Assembly (NCBI GenBank): GCA_016717265.1
Contig: JADKFX010000001.1
Span: 2,678,501 to 2,742,500, forward strand
DNA length: 64,000 nt
DNA from: Saprospiraceae bacterium
GTDB lineage: Bacteria; Bacteroidota; Bacteroidia; Chitinophagales; Saprospiraceae
Direction of reading: 5' to 3'
Positions 54,003-62,450 of this stretch are shown here, in pieces. The notes below the pieces were generated by a model. The model was not told where the DNA came from. It ran no database searches and saw nothing but the letters and a program-made list of their open reading frames with translations. Position 1 is the stretch's first letter. Every line of letters begins with the position of its first letter. Both the position numbers and the translations under genes were made by a program.

Positions 54003-54865
54003 TTTACAAAGTTGCTTTTGTTTTCTACATTTGGATGTATCATCTTATATATAGATAACATTTGTTTTGTTTCTTTAACATCATGAACTCTTACGATACT
54101 ACACCCTTTCAAAACAGCATAAAATTCGGCTACTACACTTCCTATCAATGCTGTTTCCGGACTTAAATTCAAATTTTTGTAGATCATTGATTTTCGTGAG
54201 ATTCCTACCAGTATGGGCTTTGACAAAATTTGAAAACATTCCAGATTTTTTAAAATTAGAAAGTTATCCGTTGTTTTTTTACTAAATCCAAATCCGGGAT
54301 CAATAATAACCTTATGTAAACCAATACGTTTTAAATGTTCTATAGTTTTACTAAAATATTTGATTAAATCTGTAACGACATCTTGGTAACTTGTATTTTC
54401 AGTCGACTGCATTGTTTTTGGAATACCCCTCATGTGCATCGCAATATATATTTTATCTGCATCCTTTACAAGCTCTGGAAGTTTTGGATCAAAAATCCCT
54501 CCACTAATATCATTGATAATATCTGCTCCAAATTCAATGGATTCCTGGGCAATTAACGAGTTCATCGTATCAACAGATATCGCTAACCCTTCAAATTCAT
54601 TTCGAATCGCAGTAAGAAAAGGCATTAGTAGTTGCCTTTCTTGCTGATAATCAGGTATTTCAGTTCCAGGTCTGCTTGTAAAAGCTCCTATATCTAAAAT
54701 ATCCAAACCGTCATTCAACATGGTCTCTACTTTTTTCAAAGCCATATGAATCGTTGTCACAATACTCTCCTTATAAAAACTATCAGGATCCAAATTCAAA
54801 ATACCCATAATTAGAGGGAATTTGGCCGACTGATTAAAAATTGTATATAACTCCTTATTATTCAA
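53999..54865 (-). CDS. folP: Dihydropteroate synthase
   Basis: A 288-aa DHPS joining p-aminobenzoate to the pterin pyrophosphate in folate synthesis; it is the sulfonamide target. The start appears to be TTG; no ATG is available before the conserved region. GADIINDISGG, IDPGFGFSKKTTDN, VGISRKSMI and the final VRVHDV (Arg and His that bind the pyrophosphate) are all conserved. Loop 1, usually N-V-T-P-D-S-F, reads N-L-D-P-D-S-F at 24-30, so the Thr is Asp26. Loop 2 is GAFTSRPG, a normal variant in this phylum. Confidence 0.94.
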   Translation of the reverse strand: MNNKELYTIFNQSAKFPLIMGILNLDPDSFYKESIVTTIHMALKKVETMLNDGLDILDIGAFTSRPGTEIPDYQQERQLLMPFLTAIRNEFEGLAISVDTMNSLIAQESIEFGADIINDISGGIFDPKLPELVKDADKIYIAMHMRGIPKTMQSTENTSYQDVVTDLIKYFSKTIEHLKRIGLHKVIIDPGFGFSKKTTDNFLILKNLECFQILSKPILVGISRKSMIYKNLNLSPETALIGSVVAEFYAVLKGCSIVRVHDVKETKQMLSIYKMIHPNVENKSNFVK

Positions 54866-54994
54866 TGAAATAAGCTAATATTAGTTGCTTGAAATTACCA
54901 TAAATATCTTAGAATTTACTTAAAACACAATACTATATATATAAATCATTGATTAACAAAACAATACAATAAGATAAAGTTTTCAAAAAATGAT

Positions 54995-55002
54995 TAGTTT
55001 TG
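54995..55002 (+). promoter_or_regulatory. -7 promoter box TAGTTTTG of the M23 peptidase gene
   Basis: Exact TAnnTTTG match (followed by C), 35 bases upstream of the ATG at 55038, in a 172-base region divergent from folP. Confidence 0.5.
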
Positions 55003-55037
55003 CATTCTATTTCAATTAACGAATCAAACTTACAGGA

Positions 55038-56333
55038 ATGACAGGTAAAAGTCCGCTTTATACTATTGCCCAAATAGTTACTCTTGCCATTTTATTAGTT
55101 TGCAATGGTTTTATTTTAGATTTTATTTTAAAACTTGAAAATGGCTTTACAATTGATAAAGTATGCAAACTACCAAAAGAATGCCAAACCAAATATGAAT
55201 CCAGTATATTTGGTTTTGATCCAAGCCAGTTTCACCTTGATATTTCTAAAATTGATAATGGTCAATCTTTATCAGAAATACTAAAATTATACAGTGTACC
55301 AAGTGACCGTTCTGAGAAAATATTAAAAGAAATTTCAACAGTAATTGATTTATCAAATATCAGAGCGGGCAATAAATATGGCTTTGTTAGTACTAATTTG
55401 TGCCAGTTTCCTGATTATTTCATTTATGAAATTAATGCTTCAAAATATATCACATGTGAACTAAGAGGTGATCATTGTGCTGAGATCAAAACTCGGGCAA
55501 GTGAAATTCGTAGGGAACATGCATATGGAATTATTGAGAGTTCATTATGGAATGCTTTAGAAAGTCAGAATTTATCTTTAGATTTAATTGATCAAATGGA
55601 AGATGCCTTATCATCTGCGGTAGATTTTCATCATGTACAAAAGGGAAATACATTTAAATTATTATTTGATCGGGTATATATTGAGGGTAAACCTTCTGCT
55701 TCCGGTGAGTTAATTGCAGCCTATTTTGATACTGGAATTAAAGAGCATTATTCAATTTCCTATGTTCCAACTAATAAGAAGGGCTTTTATGATATAAATG
55801 GCAGCCCAATGGTAAGTCGATTTTTGCAGGCACCGGTTAGATTTTCCAGAATAAGTTCTGGTTTTAATTTAAAACGTTTTCACCCGGTTTTAAAGTACCA
55901 CAGACCTCATTTAGGTACAGATTACGCAGCACCTTATGGGACTCCAATTATGGCTGTTGGAAATGGCATTGTTGAATCTGCTTCGTATACTGGAGGAAAT
56001 GGAAACTTTGTTAAAATAAGACATGATAAAACGTTTGCAACACAATACCTTCATATGTCAAAATTTGCTAGAGGTATAAAGAAGGGCGCAGCTGTAAGTC
56101 AAGGTCAAACGATTGGATATGTTGGCTCAACAGGTTTAGCAAGTGGTCCACATGTTTGTTTTAGATTTTGGAAAAACGGAGTACAGGTTAATCATCGAAA
56201 CTTAAGATTCCCATCACCGGATCCGCTTCCATCCAATCAAATTGATAAATATTTCAAACATCGTGATGAAGTTGTTAAAATATTTGATTCAATTCAATTT
56301 AATACCGCTTTAAATTCGAACAGAAACTCTTAA
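55038..56333 (+). CDS. M23 (LytM-type) peptidoglycan peptidase-like protein
   Basis: A 431-aa protein with an N-terminal TM or signal anchor (about 9-31), a LysM/OapA-like middle region (SLSEILKLYSVPSDRSEKIL, about 75-95) and a C-terminal LytM domain. The first zinc motif is HLGTD (His291, Asp295) and YLHM is present. The last motif, canonically HxH, reads GPHVCF, so the second His, a zinc ligand, is Cys374 while the catalytic His372 is kept. It probably cuts cross-linking peptides in the cell wall, or regulates such cutting if metal binding is impaired. It ends one base before the convergent kinase gene. Confidence 0.88.
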   Translation: MTGKSPLYTIAQIVTLAILLVCNGFILDFILKLENGFTIDKVCKLPKECQTKYESSIFGFDPSQFHLDISKIDNGQSLSEILKLYSVPSDRSEKILKEISTVIDLSNIRAGNKYGFVSTNLCQFPDYFIYEINASKYITCELRGDHCAEIKTRASEIRREHAYGIIESSLWNALESQNLSLDLIDQMEDALSSAVDFHHVQKGNTFKLLFDRVYIEGKPSASGELIAAYFDTGIKEHYSISYVPTNKKGFYDINGSPMVSRFLQAPVRFSRISSGFNLKRFHPVLKYHRPHLGTDYAAPYGTPIMAVGNGIVESASYTGGNGNFVKIRHDKTFATQYLHMSKFARGIKKGAAVSQGQTIGYVGSTGLASGPHVCFRFWKNGVQVNHRNLRFPSPDPLPSNQIDKYFKHRDEVVKIFDSIQFNTALNSNRNS

Positions 56334-56334
56334 T

Positions 56335-57411
56335 TTAGATTGCTTTTTGAAGTGTAAATCCAAAGGTAGTACCATACCCTTCCTTGCTCCGAACATGTAA
56401 CTTTTGACCATGACTTTCAATAATATGTTTTACAATTGAAAGCCCAAGTCCAGATCCACCTTGATCTCTGGATCTACTTTTATCGACTCTATAAAATCGA
56501 TCAAAAACATGTTTAATATGTTCTTCTGAAATTCCAATTCCATTATCTGTAACTTCTATTAATACTAATTTATCTAGATCATATAAACTTACTTTAGTAT
56601 AGCCACTGACTTTGCCATATTTAATTGAATTATTTATTAAATTATTCAAGACAATTTGAATATGCTCTTTATCAGCTTCTACTCTTATACTTTCTTCCGC
56701 TCCATTTTTAAATTTCAATTTAATATTTTTTGCAGCTGTTAGACTAGCATTCTCTTCAAAAACCTCTTCAATTAGATTTTTAATATCAAATGTTTGCAGA
56801 TCCAGAATTTGAGTTCCAGATTCTAATTTATAAACAATATTTAAATCCTCTATAATCGATTGCAATCGGATTGAGTTTTTATAGGCTTTTTCAATAAACG
56901 ATTTTCTTACCGTTGGGTCATCAATTCCTCCATCCAGTAATGTTTGCAAATAACCTTGTATATTAAAAACAGGTGTTTTTAATTCATGTGAAACATTTCC
57001 AATATATTCTTTTCTGTACTTTTCTAAATGAACAGATTGATCCAATTCGGCATTCTTTTTTAAAATCCATCGTTCTACATCCTTTTCTACATTTTGAATA
57101 AGTAATGATTCATCTCCTTGTGGATCCTTCTTTAAATTATCATCAAACTTCGTATCACTTATTAATTTATAAATTAATTTTACACGTCTAAACAGAAATT
57201 GATTAATTGAAAAATAAATAATTATATAAGATAAAATAAGAAGGATCCAAAAATATAGAAAAGCATAAACAAATTTATTATTAAGTATTCCAAGGACTAT
57301 AAACAATCCATAAATAATTGCAAATGCTAAAGAAATGCTTAGGCTTAATAAAAATGAAAATCTTTTTACAGAAATATTTTTAAAATATTTAAATATCGAA
57401 TTTATAACCAA
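56335..57411 (-). CDS. PhoR-like sensor histidine kinase
   Basis: A 358-aa kinase. Two TM segments lie at about 18-40 and 48-68 with almost no periplasmic loop between them, so it probably senses the membrane or an accessory protein. The H-box SHELKTPVFN places the phosphorylated His at 142. The ATPase boxes are NNLINNSIKYG, VTDNGIGI, FDRFYRVDKSRSRDQGGSGLGL and GYGTTFGF. The start is taken as TTG inside the end of the response-regulator gene (23-base overlap), because no ATG or GTG lies before the first TM. Confidence 0.93.
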   Translation of the reverse strand: MVINSIFKYFKNISVKRFSFLLSLSISLAFAIIYGLFIVLGILNNKFVYAFLYFWILLILSYIIIYFSINQFLFRRVKLIYKLISDTKFDDNLKKDPQGDESLLIQNVEKDVERWILKKNAELDQSVHLEKYRKEYIGNVSHELKTPVFNIQGYLQTLLDGGIDDPTVRKSFIEKAYKNSIRLQSIIEDLNIVYKLESGTQILDLQTFDIKNLIEEVFEENASLTAAKNIKLKFKNGAEESIRVEADKEHIQIVLNNLINNSIKYGKVSGYTKVSLYDLDKLVLIEVTDNGIGISEEHIKHVFDRFYRVDKSRSRDQGGSGLGLSIVKHIIESHGQKLHVRSKEGYGTTFGFTLQKAI

Positions 57412-58072
57412 CGCCTTTTATAGTTTTAATGTATGAATTCTCTAATTTTTCCCTTAATTTACGAATGTGTACATCTATCGTGCGATCTCCAACAATTATA
57501 TCTTTTCCCCAAATTTTGTCGAGAATTTCTTCCCTTTTAAACACTTTACCAGGATAAGAAGCTAATAAATAAAGTAAAAGAAATTCTTTTTTCGCAAATT
57601 CTACAATTGTTCCTTTATAAATAACTTCCATTTTTAAAGGATTAATTTGAATTCCATCAAAAATCAATATTTGATCTTGCTCTCCAGTATCAAGCGGTTT
57701 CAATTTTCGTCTAATCACTGCTCGAATCCTACTCAGCAAGACGTTCATATTTACAGGTTTTGCAATAAAATCATCTGCACCTTGATCTAAAGATTTTATT
57801 TGTGTTTCTTCATCTGCTCTAGCAGTTAAGAAAATAATAGATAAATTATCATATTGGGTATGCTTTCTCAATTCTTGACAACAAGTAAGGCCATCCATAA
57901 TTGGCATCATTATATCTAGAAGAATTAAATCAGCAGCATACGTTTTTAATGCTTCCAAAGCTTCCTCCCCATTTAATGCTGTTTTAACATCAAATCCAGC
58001 TTTCAATAAGTTATAGGACAAAAATTCAAGTATGTCTTCTTCATCATCAACCACTAATAATTTATACTTCAT
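57389..58072 (-). CDS. OmpR/PhoB-family response regulator
   Basis: A 227-aa two-domain regulator. The receiver domain has acidic Asp9 and Asp10, phosphorylated Asp53 in ILLDIMMPIMDG, the Thr switch in IIFLTARADEE and the conserved Lys in FIAKPVN. The C-terminal winged helix ends VGDRTIDVHIRKLREKLENSYIKTIKGVGYKFDI, typical of PhoB. It is cognate to the overlapping kinase. Resemblance to PhoB-PhoR suggests phosphate or envelope control, but no pho gene is nearby. An exact -7 box gives it a leader of about 15 bases. Confidence 0.95.
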   Translation of the reverse strand: MKYKLLVVDDEEDILEFLSYNLLKAGFDVKTALNGEEALEALKTYAADLILLDIMMPIMDGLTCCQELRKHTQYDNLSIIFLTARADEETQIKSLDQGADDFIAKPVNMNVLLSRIRAVIRRKLKPLDTGEQDQILIFDGIQINPLKMEVIYKGTIVEFAKKEFLLLYLLASYPGKVFKREEILDKIWGKDIIVGDRTIDVHIRKLREKLENSYIKTIKGVGYKFDI

Positions 58073-58092
58073 ATATGGATATATTAAATCTG

Positions 58093-58100
58093 CAAAATTA
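58093..58100 (-). promoter_or_regulatory. -7 promoter box TAATTTTG of the two-component operon
   Basis: Exact TAnnTTTG match (followed by C), 20 bases upstream of the response-regulator ATG on the minus strand. Confidence 0.55.
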
Positions 58101-58145
58101 AATTTATAAGTCCTGTTATTGAACGAAAACCATATTATCTAATTA

Positions 58146-58472
58146 TTAATTATGTTTTGATGCCTCGTTTACACTGCTTTTCACACCTTCTTCCAATTTT
58201 TTTAAAGCATCTTCATTTGCATTATAATACTGTTGAGCCTCTGTATAACGCGTTTCGTCTACTCCATGTTTTTGAAGTATGTTCTTAAACTCCACTGCAA
58301 TAATACTATCCTTTAAATGGCTATTCAGATCCGTAAATTGAGCTTCTAAAAAATAGCATTCGGTCATAATCTGAATCATTGTTCGCTCTTCTATAGGAGG
58401 AGTACCTATTGTCTTAGAATGTTTACAACTATAAGCCAGTAAAACTAAAATAAATAAAATTGTGGGTCGCAT
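58146..58472 (-). CDS. DUF4296 domain lipoprotein
   Basis: A 108-aa protein; the start is set at the ATG at 58472 (MRPTILFILV) rather than the TTG one codon earlier, because this ATG overlaps the sixA stop as TGATG. The signal ends in a lipobox (LLAYSC). The mature part matches DUF4296: IQIMTECYFLEAQF, an internal helix with FKNILQKHGVDETRYTEAQQYYNANEDALKKLEEG. Members are small Bacteroidota lipoproteins of unknown function. Coupling to sixA suggests a shared transcript. Confidence 0.85.
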   Translation of the reverse strand: MRPTILFILVLLAYSCKHSKTIGTPPIEERTMIQIMTECYFLEAQFTDLNSHLKDSIIAVEFKNILQKHGVDETRYTEAQQYYNANEDALKKLEEGVKSSVNEASKHN

Positions 58473-58984
58473 CAAATTTTTGTTAATGAAAGTTTAGGGA
58501 AATAATAATCTTGTATACTTAAATCATGATAACTTAAGTAATTCCATGAATTTTGAAGATTAATGCAATGAAAAATAGAACATGTTGGGACTAAACCATG
58601 ATATGCATTAACAAACTTTGCTACTAAGGATTCAATTGTTGGGTTATGGCCAAACACAAAAACCAATTCGATATCATCGGAAAGCTCTGTAAGGCATTCT
58701 AGGTAATTAGATTCGTCTCCTGAGTATAAACCTTCATGCACTCTAATGTTATCCACAGATTGCTTAAATTCTATGGCAAAGTATTTTGCAGTTTGAATTG
58801 CACGCATTGCCGGACTGCTTAATATCATAGGATGGCTATCTGGATAACGTAAATGAATAAGTTCTGCCATTCTTGGGGCAGTTTTGTTTCCTCTTTCATT
58901 TAGAGGACGTTCCAAATCCGAAATACCAAAATGATCCCATGATGATTTTGCATGCCGGATATACAATACGCTCTTTTTATTCAT
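58472..58984 (-). CDS. sixA: SixA-like phosphohistidine phosphatase
   Basis: A 170-aa histidine phosphatase superfamily protein. The catalytic RHA motif is at 10-12 (LYIRHAKSSWDHFG), the second Arg and Glu region is ILSSPAMRAIQTAKYFA, and the second catalytic His is in VFVFGHNPTIESLV. SixA removes phosphate from phosphohistidine in phosphorelay or PTS proteins; the target here is unknown. It has its own -7 box overlapping the divergent promoter of the SWIM gene. Confidence 0.9.
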   Translation of the reverse strand: MNKKSVLYIRHAKSSWDHFGISDLERPLNERGNKTAPRMAELIHLRYPDSHPMILSSPAMRAIQTAKYFAIEFKQSVDNIRVHEGLYSGDESNYLECLTELSDDIELVFVFGHNPTIESLVAKFVNAYHGLVPTCSIFHCINLQNSWNYLSYHDLSIQDYYFPKLSLTKI

Positions 58985-59000
58985 TTGCTTAAAATTATGG

Positions 59001-59008
59001 CAAATTTA
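59001..59008 (-). promoter_or_regulatory. -7 promoter box TAAATTTG of sixA
   Basis: Exact TAnnTTTG match (followed by C) on the minus strand, 16 bases upstream of the sixA ATG. It lies immediately beside the divergent box at 59010-59017. Confidence 0.55.
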
Positions 59009-59009
59009 A

Positions 59010-59017
59010 TATCTTTG
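59010..59017 (+). promoter_or_regulatory. -7 promoter box TATCTTTG of the SWIM-protein operon
   Basis: Exact TAnnTTTG match (followed by C), 21 bases upstream of the GTG at 59039. The two divergent -7 boxes are one base apart. Confidence 0.55.
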
Positions 59018-59038
59018 CTGGTTTAGTAGCAAGAAAAC

Positions 59039-60691
59039 GTGAAATCTGTTAAACCAAATTTGATTTTTGATTTATTGGAATATGAAATATCCAATATTGA
59101 TCTGGAATACTTTAAAACAAGTATAGATCAAGGCTGTGTCAAAAAAGTAAATCAATTAAGTTCATCCAAATGGCTCTATCTCATTCGCTATGACTCAAGT
59201 CTTCTGGAAATTGAAGTTATATACAATAAAAATAGCATTAAATTATTTCAATGTGCCTGTGGTGCAAAATCACCTTCTAAAATTTGTAAGCATGCACTCC
59301 TCGCAGCATATTGGCATCATTTAAAAATTCATACTAATGAATCTAGAAATCATCGCGAAACGCTTCTTAATAAAGAATTACTACAGAGCCTTACTAAAGA
59401 AGATTTAGAGTATTTTCTCGTTTTTTTAACTAAGAATAATCTATTGAATAGAGAATGGGTTCATTTTTTTATTTCAGCTCGAAATCCCACAAAGTATCCA
59501 TACACTAAATACCAAGACCTATTAAACAGATTTAGTCTGTTTCTAAATAGTTTTACAAGAAATCCTGCCTCTCAAACAAAGTATAAGCTTCAATTATTAG
59601 ATGAAGTATATCAATTAGCTTTTTATCATTATAATCAATCTAATACCGAAGAAGCCATTCATGCAATACTTTCAGGTATTACATTTCTTCATCAATGGAA
59701 TACAAGCGCTCCATTAAAAAATGCATCCAAGCTCTTTCACCTTAATGAAAAATTTCACTTAGCTATTTCCCAATTTATTTTGTTAATTATTGCACCTCAT
59801 GCATTAAACAAATTAATAAATTTAATACTACAAATTGCAAGTTCGGATGAATATCAGGTGATCCATCAAAATTCTAATTTATATGAGATCATTCATAATC
59901 GTAAATCAAGCCAAGAGTTAGCAAAAGATCTCTTTTTAAATATTACATCAAAATTAAAATTGCCTATAAATATTGAGTTTAAACACAATCTATTAGATTA
60001 TCTCTATTTTAAAAATAAAAGTAAACTTCTTACGTATTTAATCCAAACGGATAAAGCCATTAACTATAATCTTTCTTTAAACTGGATTGAATCCCGGAAA
60101 CGCAAAATCTCTGAAGATTGGATATATCAATTATATCTAAAAGCTTACGAAGATACTTCTGGAGATTTAAAGAAACATTGTGCAAATTTAATTTCGGAAC
60201 TACTCTTAAAAGGAAACATTTTATTTGATACTATACTTTATTATAAATTTTACATCGAGACTGGGGACTCAAAATATTTAGAGCTCTATTTTTCAAATTT
60301 CGACTTAAATAGTACTGAAATTCAGGAATCTATTACAACGTATAATAAAGCTTTTGGAAAGCAGAAGTTATCATTCTATCAAACTTTGGATATAGCTTAC
60401 TTTTCCAGGCAATATCAGGAATTAGTTTTATTATTAAAGGAAGCACCTGATTTAGACTGTATTACAAAATATGACATTTCGCTACCGGATGAATATCAAT
60501 TGGAAGTAGTGCAAATTTATTTGAATCAAATCAAGACATTTCTGGAAGGGCACGCAGGATATAAGGCGAATCTAAAAATTGAAGAATTAATAAAACACGT
60601 TAAACAATATTATAAAAATATTTATTATCAAACTTTTGTTAAAGAGATTAAAATTCAATTTCCTGAGCGAAAATTAATTGCGATAAAATAA
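59039..60691 (+). CDS. SWIM zinc-finger protein without helicase domain
   Basis: A 550-aa protein starting at GTG. The only recognisable domain is a SWIM zinc finger at the N-terminus: Cys72, Cys74, Cys83 and His85 in CACGAKSPSKICKHALL. In many bacteria this finger precedes an SNF2 helicase; here the remaining 460 residues are helical, with repeated Leu/Lys/Tyr-rich segments and no Walker motifs, so a repeat scaffold is more likely. DNA or protein binding is inferred from the finger only. It is the first gene of a four-gene run ending at the rhomboid gene and ends 2 bases before the GH13-like gene. Confidence 0.78.
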   Translation: MKSVKPNLIFDLLEYEISNIDLEYFKTSIDQGCVKKVNQLSSSKWLYLIRYDSSLLEIEVIYNKNSIKLFQCACGAKSPSKICKHALLAAYWHHLKIHTNESRNHRETLLNKELLQSLTKEDLEYFLVFLTKNNLLNREWVHFFISARNPTKYPYTKYQDLLNRFSLFLNSFTRNPASQTKYKLQLLDEVYQLAFYHYNQSNTEEAIHAILSGITFLHQWNTSAPLKNASKLFHLNEKFHLAISQFILLIIAPHALNKLINLILQIASSDEYQVIHQNSNLYEIIHNRKSSQELAKDLFLNITSKLKLPINIEFKHNLLDYLYFKNKSKLLTYLIQTDKAINYNLSLNWIESRKRKISEDWIYQLYLKAYEDTSGDLKKHCANLISELLLKGNILFDTILYYKFYIETGDSKYLELYFSNFDLNSTEIQESITTYNKAFGKQKLSFYQTLDIAYFSRQYQELVLLLKEAPDLDCITKYDISLPDEYQLEVVQIYLNQIKTFLEGHAGYKANLKIEELIKHVKQYYKNIYYQTFVKEIKIQFPERKLIAIK

Positions 60692-60693
60692 TT

Positions 60694-61983
60694 ATGAGAA
60701 ACTATTGTTTTATTTTTATTATTTTGTTTACTGCTTGTAATCAATCAGTAATAAATTCCAAAATTCCTGATTGGGTCAAATATTTATCTATTTATGAAGT
60801 AATGCCACAGCAGTATTCCGAGTCAAAAAATTTAAATGGTATAACAGATGACTTAAAAAGGATCCATACTATGTTTTTTACTGCTCTTTGTTTACTTCCG
60901 ATTCAGGAAAGAGATGAAGCAAATAATGCATTTAACCCAAGCAGTCCATTTGCCATTAAAAGTTTTGATGGAATAGATTTAAAATTAGGGATTGCTAAAG
61001 ATTTGACAAGATTGATAGACTCTGCACATGCACTTAAGATGAAGGTACTAATGGAATGGAATTTTAATTTTACAGGTCCACACCATACTTGGAGAGAACA
61101 GCATCCTGAATATTATATTTCTGATCAAAAAATGATTGACAATCACTACAATCCGAATTATGTTAAATTGAATTTAGAAAATACAGATTTGCAAAAAAAG
61201 TTAATTAAATCTATTTCAAATTTTTTGCGGGAATTTCAATTTGATGGAGTTGTTCTCTTTGATCAGGACAAAACTCCGGCAAACTTTAATGAATCACTTT
61301 TAAAATCCATTTCGAATATTAGACCTTTAGTATTAATTAATCATTCTAATACAATTCTAAATGGCTATACATTTCACATGAACTCTTCATTTTATGCAAA
61401 ACTCCATCAAGCTTATGATAGTACACTGTTGGTTGATGCATTCAATTTATTTGTAGATTCCTGTTCAAAAATACCAAACATTAACTTTGTGCATGATTAT
61501 TTATTAAATGAAAAATTTGGATCAGAGGTGAATGTATTTTATAATGCTTATAAGTATTTTCATACGCTGGCTTTTTTTCTACCAGGAATCCACTGGGTAT
61601 TGAATGGTACAGAGGATCCACAGTTTGATAGACTTAGTATATTTTCAAATAAACCGTTTTCAAGGCAGTTTAAATATAATAATGATTTCTTTAGAAGCAT
61701 GAATTATCAAAAACAAAAGAATCCGGCTTTATGGAATTTAGATCCAGAAAACTTACCAAAAAGAATTTCTACATCCAATGATGTTTTAGCCCTAGAACGA
61801 AAATCTGGATCATCTTGTATAGTTGGTCTCTTTAATCTAACCAACAAAATTGTTCGTTTCCAAATAGTAAATGATTATTTTAATTACTATCAAATATTTA
61901 ATAAAGTTCCTTTAAATTTTAGCAAAAATACAGAGCTTCAATTAGGACCATTTCAATCGCTACTTTTCTCAAATATCCCTTAA
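60694..61983 (+). CDS. GH13 alpha-amylase-like lipoprotein with degenerate catalytic motifs
   Basis: A 429-aa predicted lipoprotein (lipobox LFTAC, Cys15) with a GH13 TIM-barrel pattern: SIYEVMPQQYS (32-42), GITDDLKRIHTMFFTALCLLPI (49-70) and HPEYY (137-141). The catalytic regions are altered. Region I, usually DxxxNH, reads EWNFNF (121-126), losing the His. Region II, usually DGFRxD, reads DGVVLF (184-189), losing the Arg and the nucleophile Asp. The expected acid-base Glu segment reads LVLINHS. The short C-terminal beta domain is intact. A carbohydrate-binding or structural role is more likely than hydrolysis. It lies 2 bases after the SWIM gene and 2 bases before rlmH. Confidence 0.8.
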   Translation: MRNYCFIFIILFTACNQSVINSKIPDWVKYLSIYEVMPQQYSESKNLNGITDDLKRIHTMFFTALCLLPIQERDEANNAFNPSSPFAIKSFDGIDLKLGIAKDLTRLIDSAHALKMKVLMEWNFNFTGPHHTWREQHPEYYISDQKMIDNHYNPNYVKLNLENTDLQKKLIKSISNFLREFQFDGVVLFDQDKTPANFNESLLKSISNIRPLVLINHSNTILNGYTFHMNSSFYAKLHQAYDSTLLVDAFNLFVDSCSKIPNINFVHDYLLNEKFGSEVNVFYNAYKYFHTLAFFLPGIHWVLNGTEDPQFDRLSIFSNKPFSRQFKYNNDFFRSMNYQKQKNPALWNLDPENLPKRISTSNDVLALERKSGSSCIVGLFNLTNKIVRFQIVNDYFNYYQIFNKVPLNFSKNTELQLGPFQSLLFSNIP

Positions 61984-61985
61984 TT

Positions 61986-62450
61986 ATGGAACTTTGGTGG
62001 ACTGGCAAAACAAATTCTAAGTACTTAAACGATGGAATTCTTGAGTATCAAAAGCGAATTTGCCAATTACATAAATTTGAAATCAGAGAGTTTAAAGAAT
62101 CAAAAGGGATTCAAATGCCAAAACTCATTACAAAATATGAAGAGGAAGCTATCAGTTTAGTATTGGATAAATCAAAATTCAAAGTGGTATTATTAGATGA
62201 AGTTGGAATTTCTATGCGTTCCATTGAATTCTCCAAATGGCTTGAAGCTAAATTTTTAAATTCAACACATAAGTTTTGTTTTATAATTGGTGGACCGTAT
62301 GGATTTTCTGATGAATTTAAATTAAAAGCCGATTCTTTGTTGTCTTTATCTAAAATGACCTTATCTCACCAATTAATTCGACTTGTTTTTTTAGAACAAT
62401 TATACAGAGCCTTATCCATTAAAAATAATTTACCATACCATCATGAATGA
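61986..62450 (+). CDS. rlmH: 23S rRNA (pseudouridine-1915 N3)-methyltransferase
   Basis: A 154-aa SPOUT methyltransferase that modifies helix 69 of 23S rRNA. LLDEVGISMRSIEFSKWLE, FIIGGPYGFSDEF and the C-terminal MTLSHQLIRLVFLEQLYRALSIKNNLPYHHE are the complete family signature, including the knotted SAM site. It overlaps the rhomboid gene by 8 bases. Its presence in the middle of an operon of envelope-like genes is notable but not unusual for this small housekeeping gene. Confidence 0.96.
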   Translation: MELWWTGKTNSKYLNDGILEYQKRICQLHKFEIREFKESKGIQMPKLITKYEEEAISLVLDKSKFKVVLLDEVGISMRSIEFSKWLEAKFLNSTHKFCFIIGGPYGFSDEFKLKADSLLSLSKMTLSHQLIRLVFLEQLYRALSIKNNLPYHHE

